Assembly (NCBI RefSeq): GCF_036588685.1
Contig: NC_086378.1
Span: 36,247,578-36,311,577 of the forward strand
From: Mytilus trossulus
Lineage: Eukaryota; Mollusca; Bivalvia; Mytilida; Mytilidae
Length of the DNA stretch: 64,000 bases
Reading direction: 5' to 3'
Under the pieces are notes generated by a model. The model searched no databases and was not told the origin of the DNA. It was given only the letters and a program-made list of their open reading frames with translations. How positions within the stretch are numbered: the stretch's first letter is position 1; each line of letters begins with the position of its first letter. Position numbers and translations under genes: made by a program. Shown piece after piece: positions 25,971 to 38,265 of this stretch.

Positions 25971-26495
25971 GATTGGTGGTCTAGTATGGTTGTCTTGTCT
26001 GTCTGTCTGTGTGTCTGGTGATCTTGTCTATCTGTCAGTTTATCTGGTGTTCTTGTCCGTCTGTCTGTTTATCTGGTGTGTCTGTCTGTCTGATGTTCTT
26101 GTCTGTCTGTCTGTCTGTTTAATGGTCTTTTCTGTCTATCTGTTGGTCTGGTCTGGTTGGCTGTCTGTCTGGTTATCTTATCTGGCTGGCTGTCTGTCTG
26201 TGTCTGTTTGGTGGTCTTGTTTGTGTGTCTGTCTGGTGGTGTTTTTATGTGTCTGTCTGGTGGTTTTGTTTGTGTGACTGTCTGGTGGTCGGTCTGTCGG
26301 TCTGTCGGTCTGTCTCTGTTTGGTGGTCTTGTTTGTATGTCTGTCTGGTGGTGTTTTTATGTGTCTGTCTGGTGATTTTGTTTGTGTGACTGTCTGGTGG
26401 TCGGTCTGTCTCTCTGGTGGTCTTGTCGGTTGGATGGTCTTATCAGTCTGTATATCTGTCTTTCTGATGGTATTGTCTGGCTGTCAAATGTCCAT
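25890..26495. repeat. (TCTG)n microsatellite/minisatellite, about 600 bp
   Basis: It has pure TCTG runs at 25933-25970 and derived GTCTGTCTGGTGGTC units up to 26490. Longer units (TTTGGTGGTCTTGTTTGT..GTGTCTGTCTGGTGGT) repeat at about 26205-26290 and 26320-26405. ORFs across it translate to LSVCLSV-type peptide and are artefacts. Confidence 0.9.
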
Positions 26496-28329
26496 GATTA
26501 AATCCAGATCAAGTTCGAATTTGTTTGGGTCTTATGAGTTTGATCGTGTAATTCTTTATATGCTGGATACTATCAACGCTAGCCTGTGTTCACACTTGTT
26601 TCATTCGATATTTCATAAAAGTATTTGCAAGAGGTTCTTCCCAAAAAATAAACTTCGTTATTTATGTGTTCAACCTTACTGTGTATACTCGTTTAAAGAG
26701 ATGTTTGGTACAATATGGTCAGGAGATAGCCACTCAGATGTTCCGTTAATTTTCTTTCTAATGTTAACATCATAGAAGGAAAGAACAATCTTTTTATTTG
26801 TTTAAAAAATTTGTGCGGAGGTGCGTTTTATTTCGTACAGACAATTTGATGAAGTATATATAAAGCAATAAAGAATAAAACTTTTTAAAAAATCCTTTGT
26901 TGAACCACAAAAGATGAATGGTAGATATGTAACAATATTAACAATCAGATAGCTAACTACAAGGGGGAGTAATGTTGATTTTAAGCAACTATTGGTTACC
27001 GTATGACCTTCATTATTGAGCTTTAGTCCAGACCCAGGGCTCAATTTCAGATTGCCTTAATTATGTACTGACGACAATTAACAAACATGAACTATCTTGA
27101 TATAAAATATACGACACATGTATATGTTGACGTGAAGTTTTGTATCAACCATAAATATTTATCTTTAGATTTTTTTATAATTTCACACATGTTGATTCTG
27201 ACTTGACTATAAGGTATATCTGAAGGGTTTTTCGTAGAAAAAAAAACGCTTCAAAATACTAGTTAAGATAACTATATGTCAAACACAACTTTAAATTAGA
27301 GATACAACCTATTTTGGTGTAAATATCGTGGATAGACGGTCAACATAGTGAGATGATATTTGTATTTTGAGCTCTTTCTTTCAATTATAATAATATAATG
27401 ATAACATGCTTTGACTTAATAATTAACCCTTGGTATTTTAAACAAAGTATAACAGATGTATAGCAGTGTCTCCAGTTATTGAATCCTAAACTGGATATCA
27501 ACTCTTTATAAAGATTGATCTTCATTTGCTTCCATTTATTACGATTATTTTTTCTTGCGATTTAATGGTCAATAATTTTAAGTTACCGGAATCACTAAAT
27601 ACTAAAAAAATCAAAACTGCTTTTTCAAGTTTAAGACGTGTATGTTAGCGCAAAGATCGACTAATTGTGCACTGACGAAATCTCTTTTTTTGGAAAGGGA
27701 ATTACAACGAGAAAGCAAACATGTGCGAACCAAACACAAATATTATAAGCAGCAACAAAGTCCAGCTTTGAGTAGCATATGACCGAGCATAAATTATGGC
27801 GGTGGACAAACATGTTTATATACCTACTCAAAGTTCTCTCCTATGTTTAGAAAGCGATGCAACAGCAGTCGGTAAAAATCAGTTTAAAAAGACAGTTGCA
27901 ACAATTCACAATAAATAACTCGTAAGAAATAGTCTAAGCTAGGACATAGATTAACAATCTGATATATTAAAGCCCGGAATGACGAAATATAAGAAAATGA
28001 AAGACGAAAACACCAGACCATAAAGCAGAATTCAGCCGATTAATGACATTGGGCTGTATCTGTTTTTTGATCGGTTTGTTTCTATCAAACACAAAAGTAC
28101 AGTATCAACCAACAAAAGATTGTTTAATGTCCAATGTAGTCATGATTCCCTAACTGAAAATAAACGTATTCCACTAATTTTGTCTTAATTCAAATATCCT
28201 AATTAGATAAAGGAAAAATATGAAGAAAAGGCGAAATTATGGCTGAATGCATTTTGGAAAAAGGGAGATAATTCAATCTAAAATATAGTCTTAATTGTGA
28301 ATTCTTACGTATACTTAATGTATGACGTT
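26496..28329. other. intergenic DNA with a partial rep-C block
   Basis: At 26965-27045 there is a degenerate rep-C fragment (AACTATTGGTTACCGTATGACCTTCATTATTGA). The rest is AT-rich with no supported gene. Confidence 0.4.
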
Positions 28330-28475
28330 ATTAAAGTCAGATATCGAGAATTCTCTAATAAGACTCATCAGTGACGCTCAGATCAAAATAGTTATAAAGC
28401 CAAGAAAATACAAAGTTGAAGAGCATTGAGGACCCAAAATTCTAAACAAATTGTGCCAAATACGGCTAACAGTCC
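28330..28475 (-). mobile_element. HHR unit truncated inside the ribozyme
   Basis: It begins AATAAGACTCATCAGTGACG (the CTGATGA half of the hammerhead read in reverse) and continues through CAAAGTTGAAGAGCATTGAG to GTGCCAAATACGGCTAA. The GAAA/GTC half is missing. Confidence 0.65.
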
Positions 28476-28509
28476 AGGCGATTATTTATTCGTGTAATAT
28501 TATTTAGAT

Positions 28510-29890
28510 GGGTAATATTACTTAAACAAGTATAAAGTCTACGTCCGGTCGGAATGGGAACGTTATCACCGAAAGGTGTCACAGTCTCCTAACGTTAAAG
28601 AACCTTTGCAAGAACTCTTTGACGGATGTAACAAAGTTATGACGGATGAAGTTTTTCATTCCTGGAAAACTATGTCAAAACTCAGACATCCATTTTATTT
28701 TGAGGAAGTCATTTCTACATCTATATGGCATAACGAACATATCAAAATTGATAATGTCAGCGTTTACTATAAAAATTGGGCATACCATGGGGTATGGACT
28801 GTAAATGACCTGTTAGATGAACATGGAAATATATTAACATATCAAAATTTTGAAATAATGTATAATTTTAAACCTATGTTTCTTCAGTTTTATGGACTTA
28901 TATTAGCACTAAAAAAGTGGCTACAAGATATTGGAATCAACACTGAAAGAGAAAAAAAACATCAGGCTATTATACCTTTTAATATTAATATTTTCTTCAA
29001 GTCCGAAAAGGGCTCAAAGGACATGTATACTATTTTAAATCAAGGAATCTTACCTACAGATTTTGTAGCAGAAAAAAATGGGAAGGTATTCTTAACAAAG
29101 TTGTAGAAAATTGGAAAAAAATACACTTGTGTGTTACCAAGGTTTCAAAAAACACTAGGTTATGTTGGTTTCAATATAGAATTATTCATTATATTTTAGG
29201 GACAAATGCTTTACGTTTTAAAATGAAGCTTGTTAGTTGTAATTTGTGTACATTTTGCAAGGAAGAGCCTGAAACTATAGAACATTTACTTTGGGGTTGT
29301 CATATTGTAGCCGACATTTGGCACAATCTAAATTCATGGATTTTCGATAAGGTTCTTATCGAAATTCCACTTAATTTGAAAATTGTCATTTTTGGCCTCT
29401 ATGAAAATTGTAAATTGAACTTTATTAAAAATAAAGTTATCTTACTGACGAAGTGCTTTATTTACAGATGTAAGATGCAAGATATAAAACCTAATATAAA
29501 AGGTCTTCAAAACTACATAAAAGAAAACTTGATTTTAGAGAAACATATTTCTTCAAATTACTAAAGTGTGGAAGAACACAACTTGTACTGGAACCCCTGG
29601 GCTAATGTCATTAATTAAATTTAACATGTATGTATATGAGCATTTAAAATTATCTGTATACTGTTATACCATACCATATGTATGCTCATATATATTTCCT
29701 GCACTACTATTATACTATATTATGATAATGTTATTACTATACTTAATCCATAGTTTTCTAAGTGTTAGTTCATAGAATGCTTATAATGCTTTTTCTATTT
29801 CATTTGCTTGCTTATTATGCCACAATATAAATATATGTTGATACTTGTAGATTCATGAAGAAAAATAATAAATTATAAAAAAAAAAAAAA
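28510..29890 (+). pseudogene. 5'-truncated LINE, C-terminal part of ORF2 with poly(A) tail
   Basis: Two frames joined by a single frameshift near 29090-29100 encode the region after the reverse transcriptase of an L1/Tx1-type LINE: SVYYKNWAYHGVWTVNDLL..EHGNILTYQNFE, then FQYRIIHYILGTN and a zinc-knuckle-like CNLCTFCKEEPETIEHLLWGC typical of the zf-RVT segment. The second ORF stops at 29564. A noncoding 3' UTR of about 310 bp follows, ending in a run of 14 A at 29877-29890. The polymerase itself and the endonuclease are missing, as expected for incomplete target-primed reverse transcription. Clade assignment is an inference from the peptide pattern. Confidence 0.75.
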
Positions 29891-30289
29891 GTTATGACTA
29901 TTTTATATTTTCTTATAGTATTTGTTATGATTTATTTTATAACAATTGCATTATGAATTTATGTATTTGTATTTTCAAATTATCTAAACCTGTAGCGTTA
30001 ACTATTGTTCAGTAAAATAGCTGAATTCTTGTTAGAGGTTTCCAGATTTGCTACGCATCAGGTACGGTTTGTACGTAACACAACCGTTGGTGCTGTTTTA
30101 GAGGTATCATTTAACGCATGAAATTATCTTATTCATCATGATGAAATTTAAAGAATTGATTTCCGTATCACCGAAAAACTAGCTTACTAGGTTCCAGCTA
30201 TGTATAATCACCGAGTTTTATACATGTTTTATAAAATATGTAACACTTATGATATCGCTTGATATCAAGTCGAGTTATTATACTCCGCT
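29891..30289. other. no recognised feature
   Basis: AT-rich noncoding DNA next to the LINE tail. Confidence 0.35.
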
Positions 30290-30505
30290 GTAAAAAGAAA
30301 TTTGGGGGTATACTGTTTAACCTCTGTTTGTCTGTCCGTCCAATAAATATTTTTCGTCGCATCTTTCTCAAGAACTACATTACAAGGATTTCTGAAATTT
30401 GGTTTTAGTGTTTATATGAGTCAGCTACATGTATACCTTGGATACGTTTTCAGATTCATCACTCAACAACTTCCTGTTTACCTTATACTTTTAGGGGACG
30501 GAGGT
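30290..30505 (+). repeat. GTCTGTCCGTCC-type dispersed repeat
   Basis: CTGTTTGTCTGTCCGTCC followed by TTTTTCGTCGCATCTTTCTC and AACTTCCTGTTTACC resembles in style the block at 2590-2860, although it is not a close copy. This motif order is widespread in bivalve DNA. Confidence 0.4.
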
Positions 30506-30819
30506 ATCCTTAGTGAGCAGTCTATAGCTCACAGATTCACTTGTTTAATTTCAATATAATAACTAACGAGCCTTTGTCGTCGAACTTTAACATCAGACAT
30601 TTTAAGACTATTTGGACCCTTCAGAATTTAATCAAATTTAACAAAAAGGAAGATTGTCCGGTGAATAGTGTGAGTATTTATTGTTTTTTATTGAAAAAAT
30701 CATATACATGAATGTCCGTTGCCATAGACGTAACATCATCGTCTTAAACTGTTAAAGTTTGAAATTCATTAACGATTATGCCGTAATATCGTCTTATGAT
30801 GTTGGATAATCCAATCACT

Positions 30820-31087
30820 GGTTGTGTTCAATATCGTAGCTTCGTAGCGCTACATTAACCTAGAGTTGCGTTCAATGTTACATAGATATTGATAGCAGCT
30901 ACGTAGCTGCTACGATATTGAACTCAACCCTGGCCAAACACAATCATGCTATCTAGCGAATACAAAATGGCGTTGGGAAGGTTATTACTAATGATGCCAT
31001 TTCGCTACCTACATAGCATATCGTTCAACATAGATCGATATCTAAGACATAGTGGCTATGCTAGCTGCTACTATATTGAACACAACC
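30820..31087. mobile_element. inverted-repeat element with terminal GGTTGTGTTCAATAT
   Basis: The 15-bp end GGTTGTGTTCAATAT (30820-30834) is perfectly inverted at 31073-31087. Inside, related boxes occur as GTTGCGTTCAAT (30866) and ATATTGAACTCAAC (30916). A 20-bp perfect palindrome, TAGCAGCTACGTAGCTGCTA, lies at 30893-30912. No target duplication was found. The ORF at 30946-31323 overlaps its right half and is not credible. Confidence 0.55.
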
Positions 31088-32329
31088 CTTGTATAAAAGT
31101 GACACCTATTAAACATCCACGTATTCGGATTCCAACATCAATCCGAATTCCGATAGCAATCAATCTTATTCGGAAGACTCCGTATACATACTATAAGTAT
31201 TTTATTGTAACTATATTACAAAATATTGATCACATGATACTAGTATTACTAGACTTGCAATTGCTTATACAAATGAAAGAACCATTTCTTCGGCAATCGA
31301 TTTCTATTTTTTTTATATGTTAACCTGCCTCATTACCACCGGAACATTACTCCTCGTATAATTTAAATTTGGCGCCATTTAAAGTTGTTATACTGTAACA
31401 GTAGCCTAATTTTAATGTTAATGTATGAAACATGACATCGTTCATGTATAACCGGCGTTTTAAATTTTCGACAATGTGTTTTCTTTGCAACGAGCTATTT
31501 AAAACCTTAATCGAATTATTTGGTAGATACGAATAATTTGTTTGGAAATTTTGTTGTATACTTGAGGAAAAAAAACTTGACAATAAACACAATTGAAAGA
31601 GTAAATGATATCTTAATCAAGATTATGCGATATATTAACGAGTCTGTTTAAAGTTAGGAACCCCTTCCGTTATTGTCTTTTTTTATCTCTGAAAAAATGC
31701 TTTTTGATGTAACATCTTTGTCTTTGTTTAATTCATTCAAGTAATTTTTAGATTAAGACTGGGTGCAATTTTGAGCTGAAGTTATTGTATTAACACTTAA
31801 GTTTATAATAAAATGTTTCTAGTCCTCTAAATTCCTTTTGACTTTTTGCACTTCTCCGTATCTCCTAATAATATCTTACATATACAGAAGTAGTTTTACT
31901 TTTAAAGTGACTTAGAGTGAACAATATGGTTATTAGAGAGGTATGACAATTACCAAAATCAATTTTTAACCACACTGGGATTAAAAAAAACCTAAGAATG
32001 AACATTAGCACACAGTACTATTTAAGAAAAATAAAGATTGAACAACACAATACAATTTTTACTTAAAAGTTGACGTAAATAACGTGCATCAAAAGGGTAA
32101 AATCATACCGTATCTTCTTATCTGTATAATAGAGACTATTTAGTAACTAACTATTGAAGTAACAAGCGGGGTTACTACATTGCTGTTAATGAGCCATCGG
32201 TAACCAGACAGTCAGCTGTAAATAAAACCAAGACTAATTATGTACCACAATTCCGTTTTTGGGAACCCCTGAACTTACCACACACGTGCGTATTTCGTTC
32301 TTGATTTTAATTATTATTCAATAGAATAG
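31088..32329. other. intergenic DNA with no supported gene
   Basis: The minus-strand ORF at 31347-31592 shows no domain. A weak rep-C-like block lies near 32130-32230 (ACTATTGAAGTAACAAG..GGTAACCAGAC). Confidence 0.35.
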
Positions 32330-32640
32330 TTATCAAAGGTACTAGGATTATAATTTAGTACGTCTTCATAAGTCTCATCAGTGACACTCAGATCAAAATA
32401 GTTGAAAAGCCAAACAAGTACAAAGTTGAAGAGCATTGAGGGTCCAAAATTCCAAAAAGTTGTGCCAAATACGGCTAAGGTAATATATTATTAGTTTTTT
32501 GAAAGATTTGAAGTTTTGAAACAGGAAATTTATATAATTGACCACCATAATTGATATGCATGTCAACACCGAAGTGCTGACTACTTGGCTAGTGATACCC
32601 TCGGGGACGAAACGTCCACCAGCAGTAGCATATACATAGT
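32330..32640 (-). mobile_element. HHR unit with the ribozyme largely deleted
   Basis: It has both ends (GTTATCAAAGGTACTAGGAT and the GGGACGAAACGTCCACC tail) and the central TGTGCCAAATACGGCTAAGG block. The segment between helix I and helix II, including GCGCG and GAAA, is gone. Confidence 0.65.
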
Positions 32641-32664
32641 TAATGCGAATACAAACAGGAAAGT

Positions 32665-32810
32665 TCTTATTGTGGTGTACCAAATTTTTGAGAAATGAAG
32701 TCATTTCCAAAATATACTTTAAAGAAGATCTAACTTATTATTGTGGTGTACCAAATATTCGAGAAATGAAGACATTTCCAAAATATACTGGAAAGGAGAT
32801 CTAACTTCGT
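32665..32810. repeat. two-copy tandem duplication, about 70 bp
   Basis: TTATTGTGGTGTACCAAAT..GAGAAATGAAG.CATTTCCAAAATATACT..AAAG.AGATCTAACTT occurs at 32668-32737 and 32738-32807 with few differences. It begins immediately after the HHR unit. Confidence 0.75.
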
Positions 32811-32944
32811 ATATACCTCCTCTTCAACGGCATCACCAGAACAGTAGTTAGCAAGATTGATGACGTCATAATTTATAAGTAACCATTTTTAAAAACTGAG
32901 GATGTGCAATCCACGGGACAGATAACCGAAGATTAAAAGTGGTA

Positions 32945-33075
32945 AACCTTTCGAAATTTCAGGTCCTCAATACTCTTCAACTTCGAACTTGATTTGGTCT
33001 TTTTGCAGCGTCACGGACGAGTGTTTTATAGACGAAACGGTCGTCAGACGTGCAAAATTTTAAGCCAAGTATTAA
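32945..33075 (+). mobile_element. decayed HHR unit fragment
   Basis: TTCAGGTCCTCAATACTCTT CAACTTCGAA, GCAGCGTCACGGACGAG and AGACGAAACGGTCGTCAGAC follow unit order, but the core CTGATGA is lost. Confidence 0.5.
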
Positions 33076-34999
33076 TGATCAGTTTAACTATTAGCTTCAT
33101 TCATATAGCCTTTTTGTAGTTCATAACAGGCGTGTATTTTTCATCGATTCTATGACAGTTCGTAGGATCGAAAAAAATATACCACACGACTAACAATCCT
33201 CATCTTGCAACACCTCTCCAAAAACCAAAAAGAGAACTACTGGATTTGACAATTGGGAACAACTGCGACACGCCTTCATGGTCATCGTCATTATAAATCA
33301 CATACTCTGCATGATGTCTCTTTTAATGACTTGCTGCCATTTATACAAAAAACCTTTAGTTATTAATCACATTCGCACGAAACTTTATTCATTACCCCTT
33401 TCAAAACTTCATTCTCTGTTCAATTTATGTTTGGAATCCACTGTTACAAACCCTCATGCAAACCAATACAAACTTACAGCTATCATTTCTGATATTGCAA
33501 GTCACAGACTTTTCAAACCAGTTTGCACTAGAAAAGATGAAAAAGAGAAAAGATTTTTTCTTAAACTTTGCATTGACAACAAAGGTCTCGATGGCGTCAA
33601 CTTAGGCAATATCCTTCATCACAGACTAGTTAAGTCAAAAGTTCCTCCTTATTTCAAAGATCAGTCTGAACCAATCTGTTATTATACCTATACCAAACCA
33701 ATTGCCACTGAAATTTTCAATTACAAACACGTTTTGCAGGATCTCAATTATGACGACTTCAAGTCATAACCTCCTGATTGATCTGACTCACTGACTTCAC
33801 ATATATTACGACTGGCCACGTTGTTACTGGTGACCTCAACCTTGTCAATAACACTTCTATGCGAAAGGTGTTATCCAAAGGTCCGTAATATCATGAGCCT
33901 AAATCCATTAATTGGAAATGCAACTTCAAAATATTGATGGATTCAGTGAAGGATTATGCAAGGCGATGGGCTAAACGTAAAAAGGATGACGCAGATACTC
34001 TTTCCATGTGGATTAAGGCTGTGATACAAATCAGAATTAAGAAATGGAATTGGTTTATTTTAAATAACCATGCTACGTCAATCCTCAAAGACCCAAATGT
34101 TGCAAAACACTTGTCCTACCTCCACGACAAATATGTTGTTGCAAATAAAGTCCCAAATAACAACGTTTTCTGTGTGTAAAACTCATTACATAAACTGCTT
34201 GATAAATGAATTAGATATGGTCAACTCACTTGGAAACTCAACATATATCTTCACGACACTTACCAAAGAGGAAATCCGGGATATTCATTGGTCTGTTCTA
34301 TGTTCCTTTAGAATTTCAACTAAAGATGAGGAGCTGGATCTTCCATCCCTGTGTTGGATACCTAAACTACATAAGTGTCCTTACAAACAACGGTATATTG
34401 CTATGTCTTCCAAGTGCTCCTCAATACCTCTTTTTAAATTATTAACATTTATTTTATCAGCAATCAAAGTCGGGCTTCAAAGTAATTGTGAAACTGCCAT
34501 TTTAGAGGTGGTGTGAATCAGATGTGGAGTCCAAAAAATACAAAAGAGCTTCAAGAGTACAAACAATCTAAGACGCTTTCATTTTGCAATTGTATTAAAA
34601 CATTGACTTTTGTGCATTTTACACTAGTATTCCCAATTCCAAGCTACTAAATAGACAAATTGAAAGAGTTGCTATTTTTCTCTCTCATAAAAATTAATGG
34701 CCAACGTAGATACAAGTATCTTGTCTTAAGGAGGAATAAATCTTACATTGTAAAGGATCAAACTAATTCAAACAAAAATTCTCTGAAACTGGCATTATCA
34801 ACATGCTTTATTTCTTGATTAACAACCTATTTGTTATCTTTGGAGGACGTGTTTTTTTCAACAGCCTGTCGGCATTCCAATGATAACCAAGTGTGCCCCT
34901 CTTCTTGCCGACCTTTTTCTTTATTATTAAGAGGCTGACGTCAAACAGAAAGTCAATAACAATCAAAACCAAGGAGTTAACAAAAGACTCATAAAACAA

Positions 35000-35560
35000 A
35001 AAAAAAACATTTACATCAACAGTTACAAATGATAAATAAGAAACAACACAATCTCAACTATAAACCGGGAGTGATATTAGGTGCTCAGGAAGGGTAAGCA
35101 TTTTCTGCACCGTATACGGCACCCGTCGTGTTATTTCTTTGTTCAGTTCGGTAAAGATGGAAGGTTATCATGGCTGAGGAAAAATATCAGATATGATTTC
35201 TGACACACTTTTGTCATAATGGCCAATCAGCTCATGATGGCGACCGTAAAATTTCTTGAGTGATGACCTTCTTTTGTTTGATTCACAGCCATGTCTTATC
35301 AACTTTTGAGAAAGCAGTATTCCTCTTTCAACGTACTTTGTGTTAGCTCTAGAGTAAGGTATTAATTTTGACACATATACTCAATATGCTGGTGACGCTG
35401 GGATGTTGCTACACACAAATGGAACGTTTACTATAGGAAAAATTAAAATCATCGCGTTTGTAACCTACCATCAGTAGTCATTTCGAGAAAAAGGTCAAAA
35501 TATGAAGCAGATTCATCTGTGTCGGTAGTATCATTAATTTCAAGTTCACTTCAAAGGATG
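35000..35560 (-). mobile_element. inverted fragment of a second PLE copy nested in the first
   Basis: The minus strand reads, from right to left, a decayed NDTTDTDES..YFDLFLEM segment, then LIPYSRANTKYVERGILLSQ and LKKFYGRHHELIGHYDKSVS (35168-35374), then the tail block with GGTGCCGTATACGG and CACCTAATATC. Orientation is opposite to the surrounding element, and plus-strand PLE coding resumes at about 35765. Confidence 0.65.
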
Positions 35561-36059
35561 AAAAATAAGAAGTTAGCAATATCCTTTAACTTTACTCTAC
35601 GCTATACTGTGCATAAATGACAGTGCATCATAAGCCTCTAAAGGCTGGTTGGTATAAATATACATGTTAATTGACTGCTCTTGTTTAAAATTGTAATATA
35701 TTGTATTTCATGTATATGTACCAATACAAGTTGTACTTTTAAAATAAAATATCTCCATCTATAGATGATTTTTTTCTCACTAAATAATTTAAAATTTGGT
35801 AGCTATGTTGAACGCATCTATCCAATCGAACAAGAGATAAAGGATACAACAAATGCAGTTAAGTCTGACTGTCTCTTGACTTGACATCTAGAAATTGACA
35901 ATGAGGGTCGGTTGAAACAAAACTTTACGACAAACAAGATGATTTCAGCTTCCCAATGTGGAACTTTCCATTTCTATATAGCAACATTCCAGCAGCGCCT
36001 GCATACGGAGTATATATCTCCCAATTGATACGATATTTCCGGGCTATTATGCCCTATCA

Positions 36060-36205
36060 TGATTTCATTGAGCTCAACAACACTCTTCAACTTTTTACTT
36101 GTTTGGCTTTATAAATATTTTGATATGAGCCTCACTGATGAGTCTTATGTAGACGAAACGCGCGTCTGGCGTACTAGATTATAATCCTAGTACCTTTGAT
36201 AACTA
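36060..36205 (+). mobile_element. short HHR unit inserted into the PLE coding region
   Basis: It runs from GAGCTCAACAACACTCTTCA through the hammerhead to ATAATCCTAGTACCTTTGAT AACTA. Comparison with the PLE copy at 44408-44893 shows that the frame ..YHDFIE is broken here and resumes at CTCACAAGAAAGCTCCTAAA, with roughly 15 bp of the PLE lost. Confidence 0.7.
36127..36173 (+). ncRNA. hammerhead ribozyme, type I, core intact
   Basis: CTGATGA is at 36135-36141, helix II GTC/GAC at 36142-36144 and 36152-36154 closes a TTATGTA loop, GAAA is at 36155-36158, and the minimal helix III CGC/GCG leads to the cleavage triplet GTC ending at 36166. Helix I forms from GCCTCA and TGGCGT with one mismatch. 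This is the copy with the most complete catalytic core on the plus strand. Type I hammerheads with such a short helix III usually act as dimers in known cases. Confidence 0.75.
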
Positions 36206-36660
36206 CTCACAAGAAAGCTCCTAAACCAAGAATTCCAAATGGTGAAGTTGAAATCATCGCTTCATAAATTTTACGGATGCCATCACGAGTTGGTTGACCA
36301 TTATGGAATTACCGTTTCACAGATGATATCGATTATGTTTCTTATGTCGTAACTTCAATCCCCTTCCCTTTTCATGAATGTGACCTACAGAATTAGACTA
36401 TTTACCGGATTTGTTATAACATGAGCAACACGACGGGTGCCACATGTGGAGCAGGATATGCTCACCCTCACGACGAACCTAAGATTCCCTCCAGTTTTAG
36501 AGGGGTTCGTGTTGCTCAGTCTTTAGCTATGTTGTTTCAAGTGTACTATCATTTGTCTGTTTGTCCTGTTTCAATATTTAGCCACGACGTTGTCAGTTTA
36601 ACTGTCGATTTATGAGTTTGACTGTTCCTCTGATAACTTTCGTCTCTCTTTCAATGTATC

Positions 36661-38089
36661 ATTTTCTTAAAATACTTTAACCAAATGACCAATAGTTCAG
36701 CTGTTCATTACAATATCTAAAAGATATAAAAAGAAAGAAGATATAAATCATAACATACTTAAACAGCAACCCAACGACAACAAAATAAACCTAGATCAGG
36801 AGACACTGGATTAAGGAATAACAAGTGTATCTATCTTCAATTTGAATTCGAAACTAAACACCACCTTGTTTTAAAAGTACTGTTTCGTTGGCGTATTCAA
36901 GATTTTTTTTCATAAAGTAAAAAGCTCAATTCTTAATTGCTAAATGGATGATACCTTTATCAAGTAAGATTTAACTTTCTTTTTTTAACGAAACAAATGA
37001 CTTCATATCGCAATCCTATTTTGAAACTTAAATGTAAACGCAAGACAACTATCGGCATATACCAAATATTACAAAAAAATGTGTTGTATTGGGAATGATC
37101 TTCCAATGTTAGATGATTTTGGTAGTTTTGTGTGATGAAAATAGTATCTCACTAACATCAGTACAACATAGAAATCTGAATTAAAAAAGTGTGAGTTATG
37201 CTCGCTATTCATCTACGAGATAAAATTGCACGTCTCAAACCAAATAACATGCCAGTGTCGACACAAATCATACTTATAATCAATTCAATATATACCTTTT
37301 CAAAAGATCTAAAAACAAACTCAAGCTTCTAAATATACAATAATAGTGGTCTCATGGTAGATTTCGGGAGTTCTTGGGTTAAACAAACAATTCTTATTTC
37401 TGTGCACAAGGAAGAAGAGTAATGTGTCTTTATGCAGGACTTATAACAAGTTTGTTTATATTGTACTAAGCGTATCTGTCTTGTGCTAAGCTCGCTGCGG
37501 TTATATCTGTAAAAAAGTGCATGTAAAATAGGCCACCATACGTTTGTCAGTCATCAATCAATCCTCATTTGTGTTCTCCATCATTTGATTTTGTTCGTAT
37601 GAGATGATACAATATTTTGATAATTTTCTTTTTTATTATGACTAAAACAAACACATGTGTAACTGAAGAATTTTATTTAATTCAAAGTATGATGACTCTT
37701 AACAAAAGAAATCTATATTTTAACATATTTATAATACACGTTTTATAAATAAATGTAACATAGTTATGTAGCACAAGGTTACCAATAAGACACATATTAG
37801 CTATATATCAGCGTTCGTACAATAAAACATATTTGGAAAGCCAAATTAAAAAAACACCCACACAGACAATTAAACCAACAGCAATCAACCAAACAAACAA
37901 AATGAGCATAAATTTAATAATCAACAGTGAGTAACATGTCATAATGAGAAAAACGTTACGCTACAATATATGCTCGTTATTATTCAATTTAGCATGGTAA
38001 AATTATCAACCTGAATAAATAGTTAGAAATGATAATTTTTAACTGAAATCTTGAAAAACCAAGATCACTTTTTTTCCCAGTGAATAACA
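36661..38089. other. intergenic DNA, no gene seen
   Basis: AT-rich sequence without recognisable ORF or repeat apart from a short rep-C-like CACCAATAAGACACA trace near 37789. Confidence 0.35.
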
Positions 38090-38265
38090 TCATCAAAGAT
38101 ACAAGGATTAAAATTTAGAGACTCATCGGTGACGCTCGAATAAAAAAAAAAAAAAATGCAAAAGGCCGAATAAAGTACAAAGTTGAAGAGAACTGTACAC
38201 CTAAAATTTTGAATATATGTATTTATTTATTTATTTTTTTTTTTTTTTTGGGGGGGGGGAGTTCG
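38090..38265 (-). repeat. HHR-unit remnant followed by T/G homopolymer runs
   Basis: TACAAGGATTAAAATTTAGAGACTCATCGGTGACGCTCGA is an HHR unit with the ribozyme deleted, then GTACAAAGTTGAAGAG. A T run and a run of about nine G follow at 38233-38261. Confidence 0.55.

Larger units (their letters stand above)
33240..36660 (+). mobile_element. Penelope-like element, nearly full coding span, interrupted by two nested insertions
   Basis: The plus strand reads the element from its N-terminal region to its tail. The pieces in order are: 33278-33769 (DNKGLDGVNLGNILHH, FNYKHVLQDLNYD), 33800-34180 (TGHVVTGDLN, MDSVKDYARRWAKR, VAKHLSYLHDKYVV), 34180-34516 (CWIPKLHKCPYKQRYIA, fingers), a decayed palm to 34900 (LFVIFGGRVF), then after an inserted block 35765-36060 (ELEIKDTT-like, SNIPAAPAYGVYIS), and 36205-36615 (KLLNQEFQMVKLKSSL, NTTGATCGAG tail). 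The segment carrying the YxDD motif is missing at the insertion point. The palm region is frameshifted and has stops, so the element is dead. Inserted are an inverted PLE fragment (35000-35560) and an HHR unit (36060-36205). Confidence 0.7.

Noticed and set aside
25861..26775. Three overlapping ORFs of 72-151 codons rich in LSVCLSV
   Set aside because: They are translations of the (TCTG)n tract; period-4 repeats stay open in several frames.
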